NCBI GenBank assembly: GCA_037178855.1
Contig: JASJZC010000006.1
Span: 4,526,001 to 4,590,000 of the forward strand
Direction of reading: 5' to 3'
Length of the DNA stretch: 64,000 bases
Origin: Oscheius sp. JU75
Lineage: Eukaryota > Nematoda > Chromadorea > Rhabditida > Rhabditidae
Position 1 is the first letter of the stretch, and each line of letters begins with the position of its first letter. Made by a program: the position numbers and the translations under genes. Shown piece by piece: positions 1-21,300 of this stretch. The notes below the pieces were generated by a model. It was not told the origin of the DNA. It worked only from the letters and a program-made list of their open reading frames with translations, and did no database searches.

Positions 1-414
1 CACTACCTGGCTGCCTGGCGATTCATGGAATTGGCTCGTCTCTCCGACTTTGCCAAACTCCCTCCCACTCAATTCCTTCATGTCTTCTCCAGCTGTGAAC
101 TCCGTGTCCCTCATGAGTTGACTGCTGTGGATGTGGCTCTTCTCTGGCTCACTCAACAGCCCGATATCGACATTCTGGCCCCGGCTGTCTTCTACCTCGT
201 CCGTTCGACCTATCTCGGCAAACCGGAACGTCAGATGATCATCGAACGCTGTCACATTCTCAACTTCAACGAGGGTGTTACTCGAGCCATCAAGGCCTCT
301 CTCGAAAGTCGTCGTTCGAGTCGAATCTGCATCACTCCCGATCACATCCACCGTCATCTCGTTCGTTGTGGAGTCGCCGAGGATGTTCGTCGTCCTCCAT
401 CGCTCTGCTTATGA
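1..414 (+). CDS. BTB-BACK (kelch-like) protein, 3' end only
   Basis: The frame is open from the left edge, reading HYLAAWRFMELARLSDF and on to a TGA at 412-414, so the start lies outside the window. The Trp-rich opening and the run SSCELRVPHELTAVDVAL followed by a W are typical of the BACK domain that follows BTB in kelch-like cullin-3 adaptors, where it links the dimerising BTB to the substrate-binding repeats. No kelch repeat follows in this frame, so this is either a BTB-BACK-only protein or one whose next exon I cannot join. Family assignment is moderate and the function in substrate ubiquitination is inferred from family only. Confidence 0.5.
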   Translation, partial: HYLAAWRFMELARLSDFAKLPPTQFLHVFSSCELRVPHELTAVDVALLWLTQQPDIDILAPAVFYLVRSTYLGKPERQMIIERCHILNFNEGVTRAIKASLESRRSSRICITPDHIHRHLVRCGVAEDVRRPPSLCL

Positions 415-671
415 GTAGGCCTCGTGAGGGACTCGTTCGTCCCAAGCTGATCGACAAGAAGAAGACCAGCAGAAAGTCGAGCAAGAAGGGCAGCAGCAAG
501 AGCCAGAAGAGTGCCAAGAGTCTGAAGAGTGGAAAGTGTCTGAAGAGCCAGGCGAACGGACACAGTGCCAAGAGTCAGACGAATGAGAGGAGTTCCAAGA
601 GCGGTAAGAGCCAGAAGGCGTCGTCCAAGAGCCATAAGTTAGAGGGAAAGAAGACGACGGAGATCGTCTAG
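366..671 (+). other. Lys/Ser-rich open frame overlapping the BACK exon
   Basis: A second frame, overlapping the end of the BACK exon, encodes about 75 residues of SK/KS-type repeats (for example KKGSSKSQKSAKSLKSGK) and ends at a TAG near 669-671. It has no ATG of its own before the repeats. It could be the true C-terminus of the upstream gene, joined by an intron or a frameshift, because low-complexity basic tails are common in such proteins. I see no convincing GT donor of the type used elsewhere in this window. It could equally be a chance product of a purine-rich repeat. Confidence 0.25.
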
Positions 672-2157
672 AACCCGACCATAATGAATGAAGATGTGGC
701 CAGTGTGTCCTCTTTTAGTTCTTGGTGTAATGTCAACAGCTAGCCAGATTAACCAATTATCTCTGTTTGTCCAAGTGTTTGAGACTATGAGCTGGACATA
801 CAGACTCTCTTGGCCAGTAGAGGTGATCCTCGATTGCGCCATCAGCGATGAAGAGTCTGCAAAGGAAGCCGCCTATTCTCATGGTAATTGGCAGGAACAG
901 ACGCAACTCTCTCCTTCTCGATTAAATCTCTTCATAACTGACAGATGAAACAAAAACAATTGTCTCCCACGGAGTTCAGCTGTATTTGTGCAGCTACCCT
1001 TGTTGGCGGCCGATCAAAGCCACTAATCCTGTTCGAGTCAAGGCAGTCGAGGGGTCATTCCCACGGGATTAGAGGACAACCGGAATGAAAGTTTTGAAAC
1101 ATCTTCAGAGAGCATATCATCTGCAATCAGTCCGATCTGGTTCTCATAGCATAACCTCCGGTCTCTGCTCTAGGGCATACTTCGTCCTCCCGCCAATTAT
1201 GCTAAGAGATAGACATCAGACCCACCCGTAGTCTCTGACCTGAGCCTCACAAAGAGCTCTATTGTCCAAGATCGATCATCGAACCAACTAGGAAGTCCTT
1301 AATGATGAACTAATCGTCTTAGAGTGGACAAAGCACGATTTACACCTCGGCTGATCGACAGAATACAGCTGTCTATTGTTGGAAGAAGAGGTGGCATGCT
1401 GCTGGGAGGAGGGCTGGTACAACTTGCGCAATGTTTTCTGGTGATGGGATCGGATCGGATTTACAACATGTGGCTATCTTTCCTGGGAAATCTTTTTGGA
1501 TTGTCTAGAAAGAACAGAACCGACTTGTTGTGCCGTGTACTACTGATTCCAGTAGTCATTAGGTTCTGGAAACAGTCAAACGAGGAAACTAGGAATAATA
1601 TCATGTCTCATGTGTTTTACTCATGTCCTACCAAAGGTGTTAATCACGATTGTAAGGCCATCAAATCAATTTTACACCTAACACAGTCAGCTTAGAGGTC
1701 AGTTATCCAAACTTCTTGATCTGTTTACAATCGATACCAACTGAAAACTGCTAGATTAATGGCGGGAAAGTTCTTTTAAGTAAATCGCTTTCCTTTTGTC
1801 GCTGACCTGTAGGTCAAAGTCATCAGCTCCACGCTTGACCATGGCTCCATGTCCAAATGACCTCCGGTCATGTTGACTATTGTCTTGGACAGTACACCCA
1901 CTCACTCAATTGACTATCCTGTAATCGATCCGCTTCCTCTTCCTAATATTTTCTTCTACTCTGTTTTCCCCCAAATATAACCTCTAAGCGTCTTTGATAT
2001 TATCCTCTTTCTTGTCACAATACGGTGTCTACGAGAGAGATGGGCGGGCGGCCGGACCCCGCCCACACTCCTTGAACGCGCTTTTCTTACTCGCGCATCA
2101 CTATCTTTCTTTGTTCACCCTTTTGGCAGCTCTTTTTTAACATTATTTTCATTTTAG
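672..2157. other. Intergenic region upstream of Notch
   Basis: No coding exon is recognised. A GC-rich patch at about 2038-2066 (GGGCGGGCGGCC followed by CCCCGCCC) stands out from AT-richer surroundings about 120 bases before the Notch start codon and is a candidate promoter element. A strong 3' splice site (ATTTTCATTTTAG) ends at 2157, 32 bases before the Notch ATG, and probably receives a spliced leader or closes a 5' UTR intron. Confidence 0.4.
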
Positions 2158-2189
2158 AAGGTGATCCGATGAGATAGAGGCGACCAGCC

Positions 2190-10972
<8,783 letters not shown>

Positions 10973-11209
10973 ACTGAACTGTGTCTCTCCCGGTCAATCT
11001 AGTCAACTGCTACCTTTTCAGTCTACGGTTTTTAGTTTTCCCCTCTTTTCTCTCTTTTTGACGGGTTTTTTCCATTTGTACATTTTCCAGATGCTATTAA
11101 TGAATATTTGAAGAATGTACACGATTTATAGTCTTGACCAGCAGGAAAAGATTTGTAGACTAGTTAGGAACCCGAATCTGGAGAGAAGGAGATTGCTAGG
11201 AAGGGAGGT

Positions 11210-14200
11210 CTAAGATTCGTCGTCTTCGTCGTCTGAACCCGGACCCGCGTAGCGACAGCTCTTCTCAGAAGAGGTCGAGAGGAAAGTCCTGTAGCAATTG
11301 GCCTCGGTCAGACAGTCGGGCAGACAGGCCAAGAAGGACGGGAGAATGACCAGACCGTGGACTGCTCCCCAAGAGACTACGAGGAAGATCGAGGCCACAA
11401 AGACGGACGGAGAATAGCTCTAGAAACTTTTGTATGTTGCATAATAAAGAAAGACCAACCGCCAGCCCGAGAAGAGGCAAAATGCAGCAAATAGTCGAGA
11501 CGCCGGCTTGAATCATTGGCCAACCGACGGCCTCCAAGGTGTGTTCCAACTTCTCCTGTGGTCCTCTCACCGGCAACTTTACTACTTTCCCGTTTCGAAT
11601 GATCTTCTTGTTTGTCAGCTGGTAGTGATAGGCCACGTGGGCGATGAAATCGACAGAGAGTCCAATCGTCATCAGAACGGCTGCCATCACGACCGGATCC
11701 AGGTCGAAAGACCACCAAGAGAGGAATCCCATGACTCCGAGAGAGATCGAGGCTATTGCGATGGAGGCTGACAGTACAGCTACTGGATTGGGGATGAAGA
11801 TGGCACAGACACAGGCCATGCAGATCAGTGTCAGGATGATAGTCTAAAGTGGAGATTGTGCTACTTTACAATAGAGAGACTACCTGCATAGCTACATTTT
11901 TCAGACTGAGCATCTGGTCGACAAACATTCCATTCGGCTCCCATACCGTGGCATTGAGATCCGGATACTTGGCAGCCACATCGCGCCATTCACACATCAG
12001 GTCGATTCTTGTCTCCCAGCTGGACGTATTCTCGTAGGCTACATTGACCCAGAATCGTTCAATCTGAGGACCATCACTGGAAGTTTTTGTCAGTATTGAT
12101 AAAATAGAATAGGGTACCTGGTATTCTTGATTTTCATGAACGTCTTCCAGTGCTGGTAGAAAGGTGATCGAAGGAAGGCCTCCAGTTTGTGATTGGTCAG
12201 ATTGGCTTGGAAGGGGTCGATGATGGGATCGACATGATCCGACTTGACTCCGAACAGACTGGCCATCAGATCGTAGGGTTCTCCGTAGTAGGAAAAGTGG
12301 ATGTAGTCGCGAAGCCAAATCAAGGAGGACGTGTTGACTTTGGCATGGGGCAAGGCCTCGAACTCGTTGATCATCTGCCAGAAACGGCTCGTCTGATTGC
12401 GACTGGAAACGTCAAAAGGCTGATTGATCAGGATGGTGACTGGATGGTATTCGGACCAGACGATGTCCGTCAGAATGTGATTTGGCTTTTGCAGAGGCGA
12501 ATTCTTCGGAAGAATCTTCACCGCGTCCAGACGAGTCTTGAAGTTCATGACGCCGAGGACCCCGAAGTACCAATAGACACAGGTCAGAGCCACAATGCTG
12601 ACGGTGAAGGCTCGATGTCCAATCAGACGACAGTAGACGCGAAGCACGTTCTGTGAGCAGCTATCGACAGCAGCTCGCCATCCACTCTGTGCGGGAGCCT
12701 CTTCCTTGCTCTCTTCCGTATTCTCGTGCTCGTAGCGGGTCGCGATAGCCAGGACAGGTCCGAACAGCACAATTTGGAAGATGTAAGTCAGAGACATGGC
12801 CAGGGCTGTGGCGAAGCAAAACAGACGAATCTCTGAAATACTCAAAGGTTATTGGCCAATTAAAAAGTACCTGGAGTGGGAGTAAGAGCGCCAATTCCGA
12901 ATGAGAGAAAATTCGTCAACGATGTGATGGTAATAGACGGTCCGGCCTCCTCGTAGACCATTCCCATCCGTTGCGAGACCGTGTATCCGTACCGGCTCAT
13001 CCGCTGCCACGAGTGAATCATCAAGAAAGAGTCGTCAACTCCGATTCCCATGATGAGGAAGGGCATGACCAACATGAAGGAATTGACGCGGCAGTCGAGG
13101 TAGGACACGATTCCGTAGGTCGAGGCTATGGCAAGAATGGGACAGAGAGTGGCGCCGGCTCCAACAAGACTGAAACTCTTTTTCCAATTGCGTAATAAAA
13201 AGAAAGTTACATCTTTCCTCTGTCGACAGATTTGTAATACACGGCACTTCCGTAGACACAGATGCTGACGAAGCTGATCATGAAGGCGAATCCGGCAGCG
13301 AAGAAGGGAGTCATCCGACGGCCGTCTCTTATCATTTCCGCATCCAAAATGTCCGTTCCGACTATTTGGAGCTCAATTTTGTCGCTGTTGTATTGGTTGA
13401 GACTCCATTCGTAGGCTGCCAATTCCCACGTCGAGAACTGAGCTTCCCGCAGCTTATCGCCCTTGTCACCTCGGAACATGAACAGGAACACTTTCACGTA
13501 TTCCATGTTTGTGATCTTAGACTCGACTCCCGTGTAGTTTTTCCCGTCTTCCTGTAGTCGAACGCCAAAGAGGGATCTGTCCAGATGGACCGAAAATCCA
13601 GACACGTCGGCCACTGGATAGGTCAGCTCCAAATTGGCCGGTAAACTCTTGTTCTCACTGGCCAGCTTGTAGGCCTTGTCGAAGCCGCCCTTGAAGATTT
13701 CGAAGACCTTGTTCATGTTGCAGTAGGGCTCACACATCTCCGAGAACCTTAAACCCCTTTAGTTCAATTGAACAAGGACTCTTTACCTGAGAGTGACACC
13801 GTCGTGTTCAGTTGTAAAGTTGCTGTTGAGATATTTGATGACCTGTTCCGTCTCGTCCAGCAGCTCTTTCCGAAGAAGAGATCCGCCATCGCGGGCCAAG
13901 ACCAAAGCGATTGTCATCATTGGGTCACCTGCAAGCGAACTTTGTTAGACTGTTCGTAGTTTGTTTGTCTACTACACTCTGGTACAAATCACAGGACCTA
14001 CCAGTAGAGTTCCAGAACTCGCGGATAACGTCCGTCTCATAGCGACTCGGAGCATTGACAGGGGTGTAGCCGTCTCGGATACGATCCTTCATGACCATTT
14101 TGTACATTCCGCTGGCACTCAGGGCGACGAGGAAGGCCACGACCAGATATGCTGCAGGATTGGCGCCGACTGTCCGTCCAATGAGATTGAAGAAGCCGCG

Positions 14201-14410
14201 AAGAGTAAAATAGCCCCACAATGACATCAGTTTCCTTCGGGACTTTTCTAAGTTTCGGTTACATTGAAATGGGAGATTCTTACTTTTAGGTCTTGGAGGG
14301 ACTTCTTCCTCACAACTGTCGAGGTTGAGACGTGGAATGGCTGGCACAAGACTCTTCATCTCGGCCTCCTTCTGGCCGTTCGAGCTTCCTTCGACCGTCT
14401 CCTCCGTCAT
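11210..14410 (-). CDS. Patched-related (PTR/PTCHD-like) sterol-sensing-domain transporter
   Basis: RND-fold multipass membrane protein with two halves, each with one N-terminal membrane span, a large ectodomain and five further spans. After an acidic cytoplasmic leader the first span is [18 protein letters not shown] (near 14150). The first half ends in a sterol-sensing domain with [15 protein letters not shown] (about 13040), carrying the GxxxDD proton-relay acidic pair. The second half repeats the pattern with [18 protein letters not shown] (about 11640), then [20 protein letters not shown] and an acidic tail ending DDEDDES. Introns are very short; one near 14253-14288 is 36 bp and in frame, so it can be read through. 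An acceptor lies about 20 bases before the ATG chosen at 14410. Convergent with Notch, with 237 bp between the two stop codons. PTR proteins are greatly expanded in nematodes and handle sterol or lipid cargo at the cuticle; the cargo here is unknown. Confidence 0.85.
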
Positions 14411-14431
14411 CTCTTCACATTTCACGCTCTG

Positions 14432-16926
14432 GAAAACAAGAAATTAGTCAGACAGAAACAGGATGAAAGATTGTAGAAAAAGCTACCTTAAAACGAATTG
14501 TAGCTGTTTCTGTCGTGGGGCAATTGCAAATGGCTTCTTTTTCGGAACTCTGTTATTGTCCAATTACAGCTTTTTGGAATAGCTAAAGAAAAGTGTCTTA
14601 CTTGGTAATAATCGACAAAGCGTCCAGGAGGGATAGTTAGAAGACTAGGAAGTCGAAAGAGCCACCGCATAGTAGGGGTACTACTTCGACAGTCTTGAGT
14701 CAATACCGTCTTGTCACGCACAAAAGTCCGGGAACACAAACTGGACAGACTCTACTACGGAAAGAGCACGAGGACGATGTGTTCTGGTATCACTGCGGCC
14801 GCAGGCTATCGTTTCCAGCCAAAAATCGTCAAGGAATTGAGCAAACAGGGCTAGAAAGCAGCATAACTGCTGTTGTGAAAGAGAGGCTGGACAGTCTATT
14901 TGCTCGAGGAGCTGTCCTCCGATGACCATGGGGGTAATCGAGGCTAATTCTAGGTACTTTGCACTTTCGCCTGACTGACTATGAGTAATTTCAGACTCTT
15001 TAGATAGAATATTCAAGGCGCAAAAGTTCTAAGTGACGTCTAGAATGTGCTCAAGCAGATTCTATTGACCAATACCATGAATCAGGGATGGACTCACGAC
15101 GAGTTCTGGAAGAATGAAACAGAGCACGAACTCTGTCTAAGCTAGCACTCGCGACTGATTCGAAAAAGGAGCCACAACAAGATTTATAAATTCTCTCTCA
15201 TCTAATCAAAACAGTCTGCCGTCATCTCATAAACACAGAGAAAGAGTCATAGGAACAACTGGAACCTACCGTTTGGATCATAATGTTCTAGACAATAGGG
15301 AGAGGCTATCTAATTGGAGTGAGCCGTCTCCAAGGAGACCAAAAATTGAACTGGTGAATGATACCAGGTGCTCATTTACGGGGGTGGGTGAGGAAGTGAG
15401 AACTCGAGGAAGTCTTTTTAGAATCCAGACGGCAGAAACCACAAAAAGGGATGAGTCGCAGAGCAAACGAGGGACATAAGTTGAGACAGAGAGACTTCGA
15501 TTGCCCTTTGGGAGGTCTGGAAGAGGAAGTGAGATTGGAGGGGCATTGGGTCGTGCAGAGAGGAAGGAACATGAGACAGGCCATCGGATTCTTTCGGATA
15601 ATGAGAGTCAGCTGTGAGGCTAGAGGTTGAGAGAGCAGACTTGTTGTGGGAGGTCATCGATCTGGACACTACAAACAAACCGTCTCTCTCGTGCTCAAGG
15701 GGGATCAAATGACTCTAGTCGACAGACTACTCATCAAAAGAAAAGAGAAAGAGAGCTCATCTGAACCAGCTGTAAAACTGACAGCTGTCCTCCCAGGTTA
15801 TGACTGATGAGAATTCTCGGATGAACGGCGAACATCCTAGAGCCTCAGACACCCGCAAATTGTCCAAGCTGTCACTCTCCACCCATGGTAATGAGTCTCT
15901 GCTAATCTTTATACTCTATGAAGCGAGTCAATCAGCTGATTTGCCAGAGGCCTCCGGGGCCCATAACCTTATTGGATGAAGGAACCAGAAACCGGGGAGA
16001 ATCTTGGGCAAACAAGTGAGAGATGAGGAGACTTTATTGAGCAGATGTGGCTCTCGGGAAAAAGGTTCGTGGGTGTGGAGAGAGAGAGGAATGCACAAGA
16101 TGCAATATCAGCCATTCATGGATGATTCGATTGCTCGAGAGTTCGTAAGATCTCCAAATGGGACGGAAGAGCTTATTCTGGAGAGAGGGAGTGAGAGACA
16201 GCCGCCTACTTCTATTAGTATCCGGACTGCTATTCAGAGAGAGCGAGAGAGGGTGAGGGAGGTTCATTAGGTGGTCGAGAACAGCTGTTATCACGGAGGG
16301 ATTAGAATAGCTGTGAGAGATGATCCCCTCTATGAGGAAGGTCAAACTGAATCTGAAGCGACGCGTCCGCAGCCGACGTCGCCTATCGATCCTTTCCCCC
16401 TACTTTGGAACAACTCTACGGCTAAATGACTTCCAACGGAGGACTCTGAGGGAACGGCTCGATTGGGTGTGTATTCTGCGGGGACAGACGTCATTCCCGA
16501 CACATTATCCTAGCCATTTATGCCCTAACCAATGGCCAATAAGACACGGGAATGGACCTCTGTTCCTCGATAGACTCACATTTCGTCTGCTTTCTTTCAA
16601 GTCACATCCCTTCAAAGATTTTGAGTTTAGTTGAGAATACAATAGACCGAACATTCCGTATTGTCAAACGAATATCCTATTATCTAGCTTATTTTCTTTA
16701 TTTTATTTTAGTCACAATTAGTTTCTTCCTCTATTTCCGCAGATTGATTGAGAATCCAGTAGCCAGTTTCATACCCCTGGTATTCATTTTATATACTATA
16801 GTGCATGTGAGGTCTTAGGGTCAATAGTTTATTAAGGTCTATGACATTGAATCTGTGTGTGATGGCACAAAGAAGACTTCCTCCAGTTCAGAAGGGGGAA
16901 ATCCAACCGTAGTATTGTTCATTGTT
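14432..16926. other. Upstream region of the PTR gene; no coding gene seen
   Basis: A donor-like GTAGCT lies at about 14489 on the minus strand, so a 5' exon of the PTR gene probably sits just upstream. Its reading frame could not be fixed and it may be untranslated. From about 14.7 to 16.9 kb I see only short, unconserved open frames on both strands, with a purine-rich GAGAGA stretch near 16.2 kb. Confidence 0.35.
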
Positions 16927-18349
16927 TTAGAGAGCAGTCACTTGCTCCTCGACGTCTTCATCATCGAAATCCTCTTCCACTATCACCTCTCCACCGTCAT
17001 CCGAGTAGAAGTCCTCGGAGAATTCTCGACAGAGCTTGTCTTCGTGATACCCTAAGATTAGATCGGCTGTTTTGTCTCGAAGACAAAGGGTACCGCTTTC
17101 GTCGGAAATTGAGTCGACTTCAGTCCTTCGCCGTCGCCGGCTATGATCTTCTTCGCCACAAAGACTCGAGGGACCGGACTCGCAGGTTGGGAGGGTTTCT
17201 GAACACGATGTCGGTTGACCAATACTCTCCCTACTCTCACCTGTATCGTCTGATGAACCAGTCGGAGAAGTGTCAGATCCACAGTAGGAAGCAGTCGAGG
17301 CACCGTCTGGAGCAGCCCGATAACAGATCGAGTCAATATCCGAAGGGTATTCTTCCTCCTGAAAACTTTCTTTACAATTCTGTTTGTCTTCGGCAACGCT
17401 CGCTTAATAAACATGTCACAGGAGAACTGCCACGTTTTGACAGATTCGCGGTCCGAAAGTTATCAATTGCAGAAAAATGCTAGGTAAGGTCAGGTGGAGT
17501 TTTTTTGGTTACCCCCAGAATTCAACGAAATCTACTTTTTGGTTTTTGCGAAAGTCCCGTTACATTTGACTGAATGACTTCCGGGTTCACACTGACCTCA
17601 TCCTCCTCATCAATACTGCCCAATCGAGGAGCAGATCGACTCCTGCTGACAGGCGGGCGGAAGTTGAGGGATCCCGTCTGAAGCATCAGTTTCCTCCTCG
17701 GACAGCCCGCAGATCCCGTCAATCGTGCGTTCTGCAGAGACAGCTTCTCTCGTTTGTATTCCTAAAACTTCTTGGTTAAAGTACAAGAACAGTCTACCTG
17801 TAGTGCTGCTTGAAGAAACTCTTGCAATTTTGTATGCAAGACCAAAGGTTCCGAGCTCTTCTTGCAGAGGACAGCATGACATCTCAACTCGGGTTTTAAC
17901 CTCTTCCCGTCGTGTTTGTAGATCCAACAGAAAACTTTTGGATATTGAGGAGGAGCTGCACTGAATGTGATCCTGTGGGCCCAGTATTCTGTCAGTCCTT
18001 GCTGTTTCGTCTCTGCTTTCAGTCCGGACCTGGTCACCTAAATATTTTCTTTTGACTGTTATTGGAGAATTGCTACCTCCAGAGTCATGTTGAGATCACT
18101 CCTATTCCTCGAACAATACGCCTTCCAGATCAGACTCAACGGTTTCTCGAAGCAGTTCTCGCCTCGAGCCAACACAGTCAGAACATTTCCCAAGTAGACA
18201 ACATTCTGCGACTCATCCGGAGGGTTGATCGTGTATCTGAACTACCAATAGTGCCTTAAGAAGAGTAAAACGAACCTCTGCTTTTTCCTTCGAAAGGGCA
18301 GTGTGAAAAAGCTGGACGATGAAGAAGCAGACGAGCCGAGTAAGGGCAT
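16927..18349 (-). CDS. FAM43-like PTB-domain adaptor
   Basis: Five exons (18349-18276, 18236-18077, 18037-17798, 17761-17564, 17358-16927) give 367 residues. After a basic leader (LPFRRKKQRYTINPPDE) comes a PTB/PID domain containing VVYLGNVLTVLARGENC and YPKVFCWIYKHDG. The family-specific tail RPPVSRSRSAPRLGSIDEED is close to what I know of vertebrate FAM43A/B. The last exon is a 143-residue acidic, Ser-rich tail. PTB domains bind NPxY-type peptides on membrane proteins; the partner of FAM43 is not established. A TTTTTCCAG acceptor ends 4 bases before the ATG, favouring this start and a trans-spliced message. All introns after the first fall between codons. Confidence 0.8.
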
Positions 18350-21300
18350 CCCTCTGGAAAAAGTACTACTGGTCGAAAAACGGAGAGAGGGGAGATATAA
18401 TGAATCGGGTAGTCGTTATGGCCAGAGCAAGGAAATGGAAATACGGGGGAGGCAATAATAGCCAAAGGCGATGAACCCCCAATGTTTGCTTTGATCAACA
18501 ACATTTAAGGAACTTTTGAGGCGAGACTGCGAAATGGACAAATTGGCATAATATGGTCGAACACCTACGCGACCAAATTGTTACATTGCAGCCAAATCCA
18601 ATTGGTCTTGGGAGCATCTTCTTGCAGTATTTTCAGAAAGTAAATGTTACAGATGGCGTGAGTTTTGGTTCAGAAAAAAACAAAAACCCTTCCGGAAGTT
18701 TGTAGACGTAAGAAGTGATAGAAGATTCTCAAAATAGCCAGCGGCACTCTTTTGTTCCGTTGCGTGTGCCGACTGTCGGCTGTGCTCTCCGTTGTTGACT
18801 CTCGTGGGTTTCGGATGACAGCTCGGTTCGAGAACGAACTCCGGCTTCGGTCCGTTAGACCCAGACCGCCTAAGGAAAACCCGTTTTAATTTTGGAGACA
18901 GGAGAAGCCTCGATAACTGTCGTGGTTATTGGTTACACCGGGTCTCTCCCTGCCACCGCAGACGGAAAAAGTCTGAACTAGAGATGCTGTAATAACTAAA
19001 ACCCTAATCCAATTGGCCCTAGATGGTGGCATCAAAAACATCGTAAATTTTATGCGAAAAATATTGGTTTGGCAGAAAACCGCAGATCAAAAGAGTGACG
19101 GGGAAGTAGAAAATGTCAAAAAGTATGAGGCGGAGTGTAAGAGAGAACAGCTGAGAGAAAATTGCAAGTTGGACAGAGTGGCGGCTGTATAACAGTAAAA
19201 GAGATCACTGCGCGGAAAAAGGAAGGTCGTCGACCTGGGATAAGGCGTGTTTTGGGAACGGGCGAGACTAACTGGCATCGCGACTGTGACTGCACAACTG
19301 CCGACACTCTTGAAGTTTGACCTTTTGACCATCCAGGTGATCTCTCTGATTCTCTGATAATGGTGTCTACTCACGATCACATAACTATAAGAGCCAAAGT
19401 GGATAAAGGTGACATCATGTGGAAAGGTGATACAGGGGAAACGTGAGTGGGACACGCAATGTCCAGCCTCCTGTGGGTCAAATCACAAAATTTGAATGGC
19501 GATTTGCCAAATCACAAAAAAAGAGAGTACAACTTGAAGTGACCTTGGCATCTTTCTATAATGCTATTCGTGAACATATCTATAGGAACCTGCTGACAGG
19601 CTGGCAGAGATTAAAAAGAAGAATCTCTGACCCTCCTACCGTAGATGGACCAAAGGTGCGACAATCTGCGCAGGCCCATTTGAACGACGAATGGCCCTTC
19701 AAATTGGACGAGAGTGCCGGAGCAAAAAAAGACGATGAGGAGAGGATGGGGTCAATAAGCAGTTCTCAAAAATAGTTAGGTGGGTGGGTTCGGAATTTGG
19801 ACGCATTTTCTGCCTCAGTGCATTTTGAGGTACTCAGATATGACAGAGGGGGAAGGAAGCAATACTTTCTGGGCAGTGTTGTGGCCGGCTTGTCCCCCCC
19901 AGAAGCTGCAAATCCTACAGGACACAATCCGCAGCACAAACAGCGACCGCGCGAAAACGACCGGAACCCCAGACGATGTCCCGAAGAGGAGACGTTAAGC
20001 TGGGCAAAAGATGGCAGACAGGAACAGTATAGACAGGGGGAAAAACCTTTCGTATTTGTCCAGATGCACGTGGAGCGATCTGTTTATCCTCCAAAACGGA
20101 CCCAGCTGGCACCGGAACGCTGTTAAGCACATGTGAAAGGTTTTTTTTTCGAGGACTAATGAGAGTTGGCAGAATACGTCCAATTGGAATTCAGTTTCAA
20201 CAAGGAACAGATCTCATCGGATTGGTCAAAACAGGTCGCTGATAAGTTGTCAAGACGAATCAATCTCCATCCAAACCGAGTTCGAAGAAATGTGGATACT
20301 TTCGTCACTTTTCAGGAGGGAAAAGGGGCCTGCCTCCCTTTGCAAAATGATGATGTTTTGCACACATTAGCGGCTATCCAATTAGGCCAACTTGTGGCCG
20401 AGAGGTGGGGCGAAAGAGAACTCAAAGAATAAAAGATATCCGGGTGCGCTTAGGAAAGAGATATCGCTGGCTCAGGTTCCGGATTTTTGGAGAGGCGGGT
20501 GCCACACGCCGCGGCGGCCACAGACAAACAGAAAGAGCTCACGTCAAGACGATTTTCTTGTACTTTCCGTGCCCCAGGACAGTCTAATCAGTCTAAATGA
20601 GATATGCAAATGAAGTTAAAGCAAGAGTAACAGAAGTAAGTAATTGAACAGAGAACGTGACTAGGGAAGCAATTCTCATTATTGCTTACATTGTAATGGT
20701 GGGAATGTAGGTGAAAATCGTGAGAGACACTTCCGTGAACAGGCACAGAACTTCTCAACAAGTCGAGTCAAAGAGATTTCTGGAATAGGCTATATTGATC
20801 TCCGTCCACCTGAATAGTCTGTAATTTTCAAGTTCAGCTATGCAGAGGCAGAAATTAGCACGTGTTAGGACCCTGATTCCCAAAATGTTCCCTACTGAAT
20901 CATCAAGAACAGGGAGTGGTCGATGTCTAAACGAAAAATTATTGTTGTTGTGGTTTGTCGCCGTGGGTGACATCTTGAATATTTTGTGACTATTTCGGAT
21001 AGCAGGACATCAAAGAGCACGGAAGAGGGACTATCCTATCAGCGGAAACGCTTAGGCCTCCGGAGTAGGGCTTAGTCCGTGGGAAAAAGCGGCTGCAAAG
21101 GCACTTTTTACGTGCTGGTCACATTGCGAAGGAGTCTCTGGAAGAGGACTGACTCCGAGGGGAGTAGCCACAAGATAGACCAACTGGTTTGTAGTCGGAC
21201 AAAAAGACTGAGTTACGGATGGACAGTAATTGTTTCCCTCCGGACTGTAGTAGTCTGGAGAAGATCAACAGTGAGTCAAACTTGTAAACCAAGAAGCCTC

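Noticed and set aside
1053-1061. TTCCCAC match to a CSL/Su(H) binding site upstream of Notch
   Set aside because: A single 7-base match is expected by chance in a few kilobases; no cluster or paired sites were seen.
14488-14739. Minus-strand frame with ATG upstream of the PTR gene as its coding start
   Set aside because: It is out of phase with the next exon by every donor tried; the region is more likely 5' UTR.
19443-19775. 110-codon plus-strand frame in the empty 18-23 kb region
   Set aside because: No homology, no splice or leader acceptor at its start, and similar-length frames occur there in several phases.
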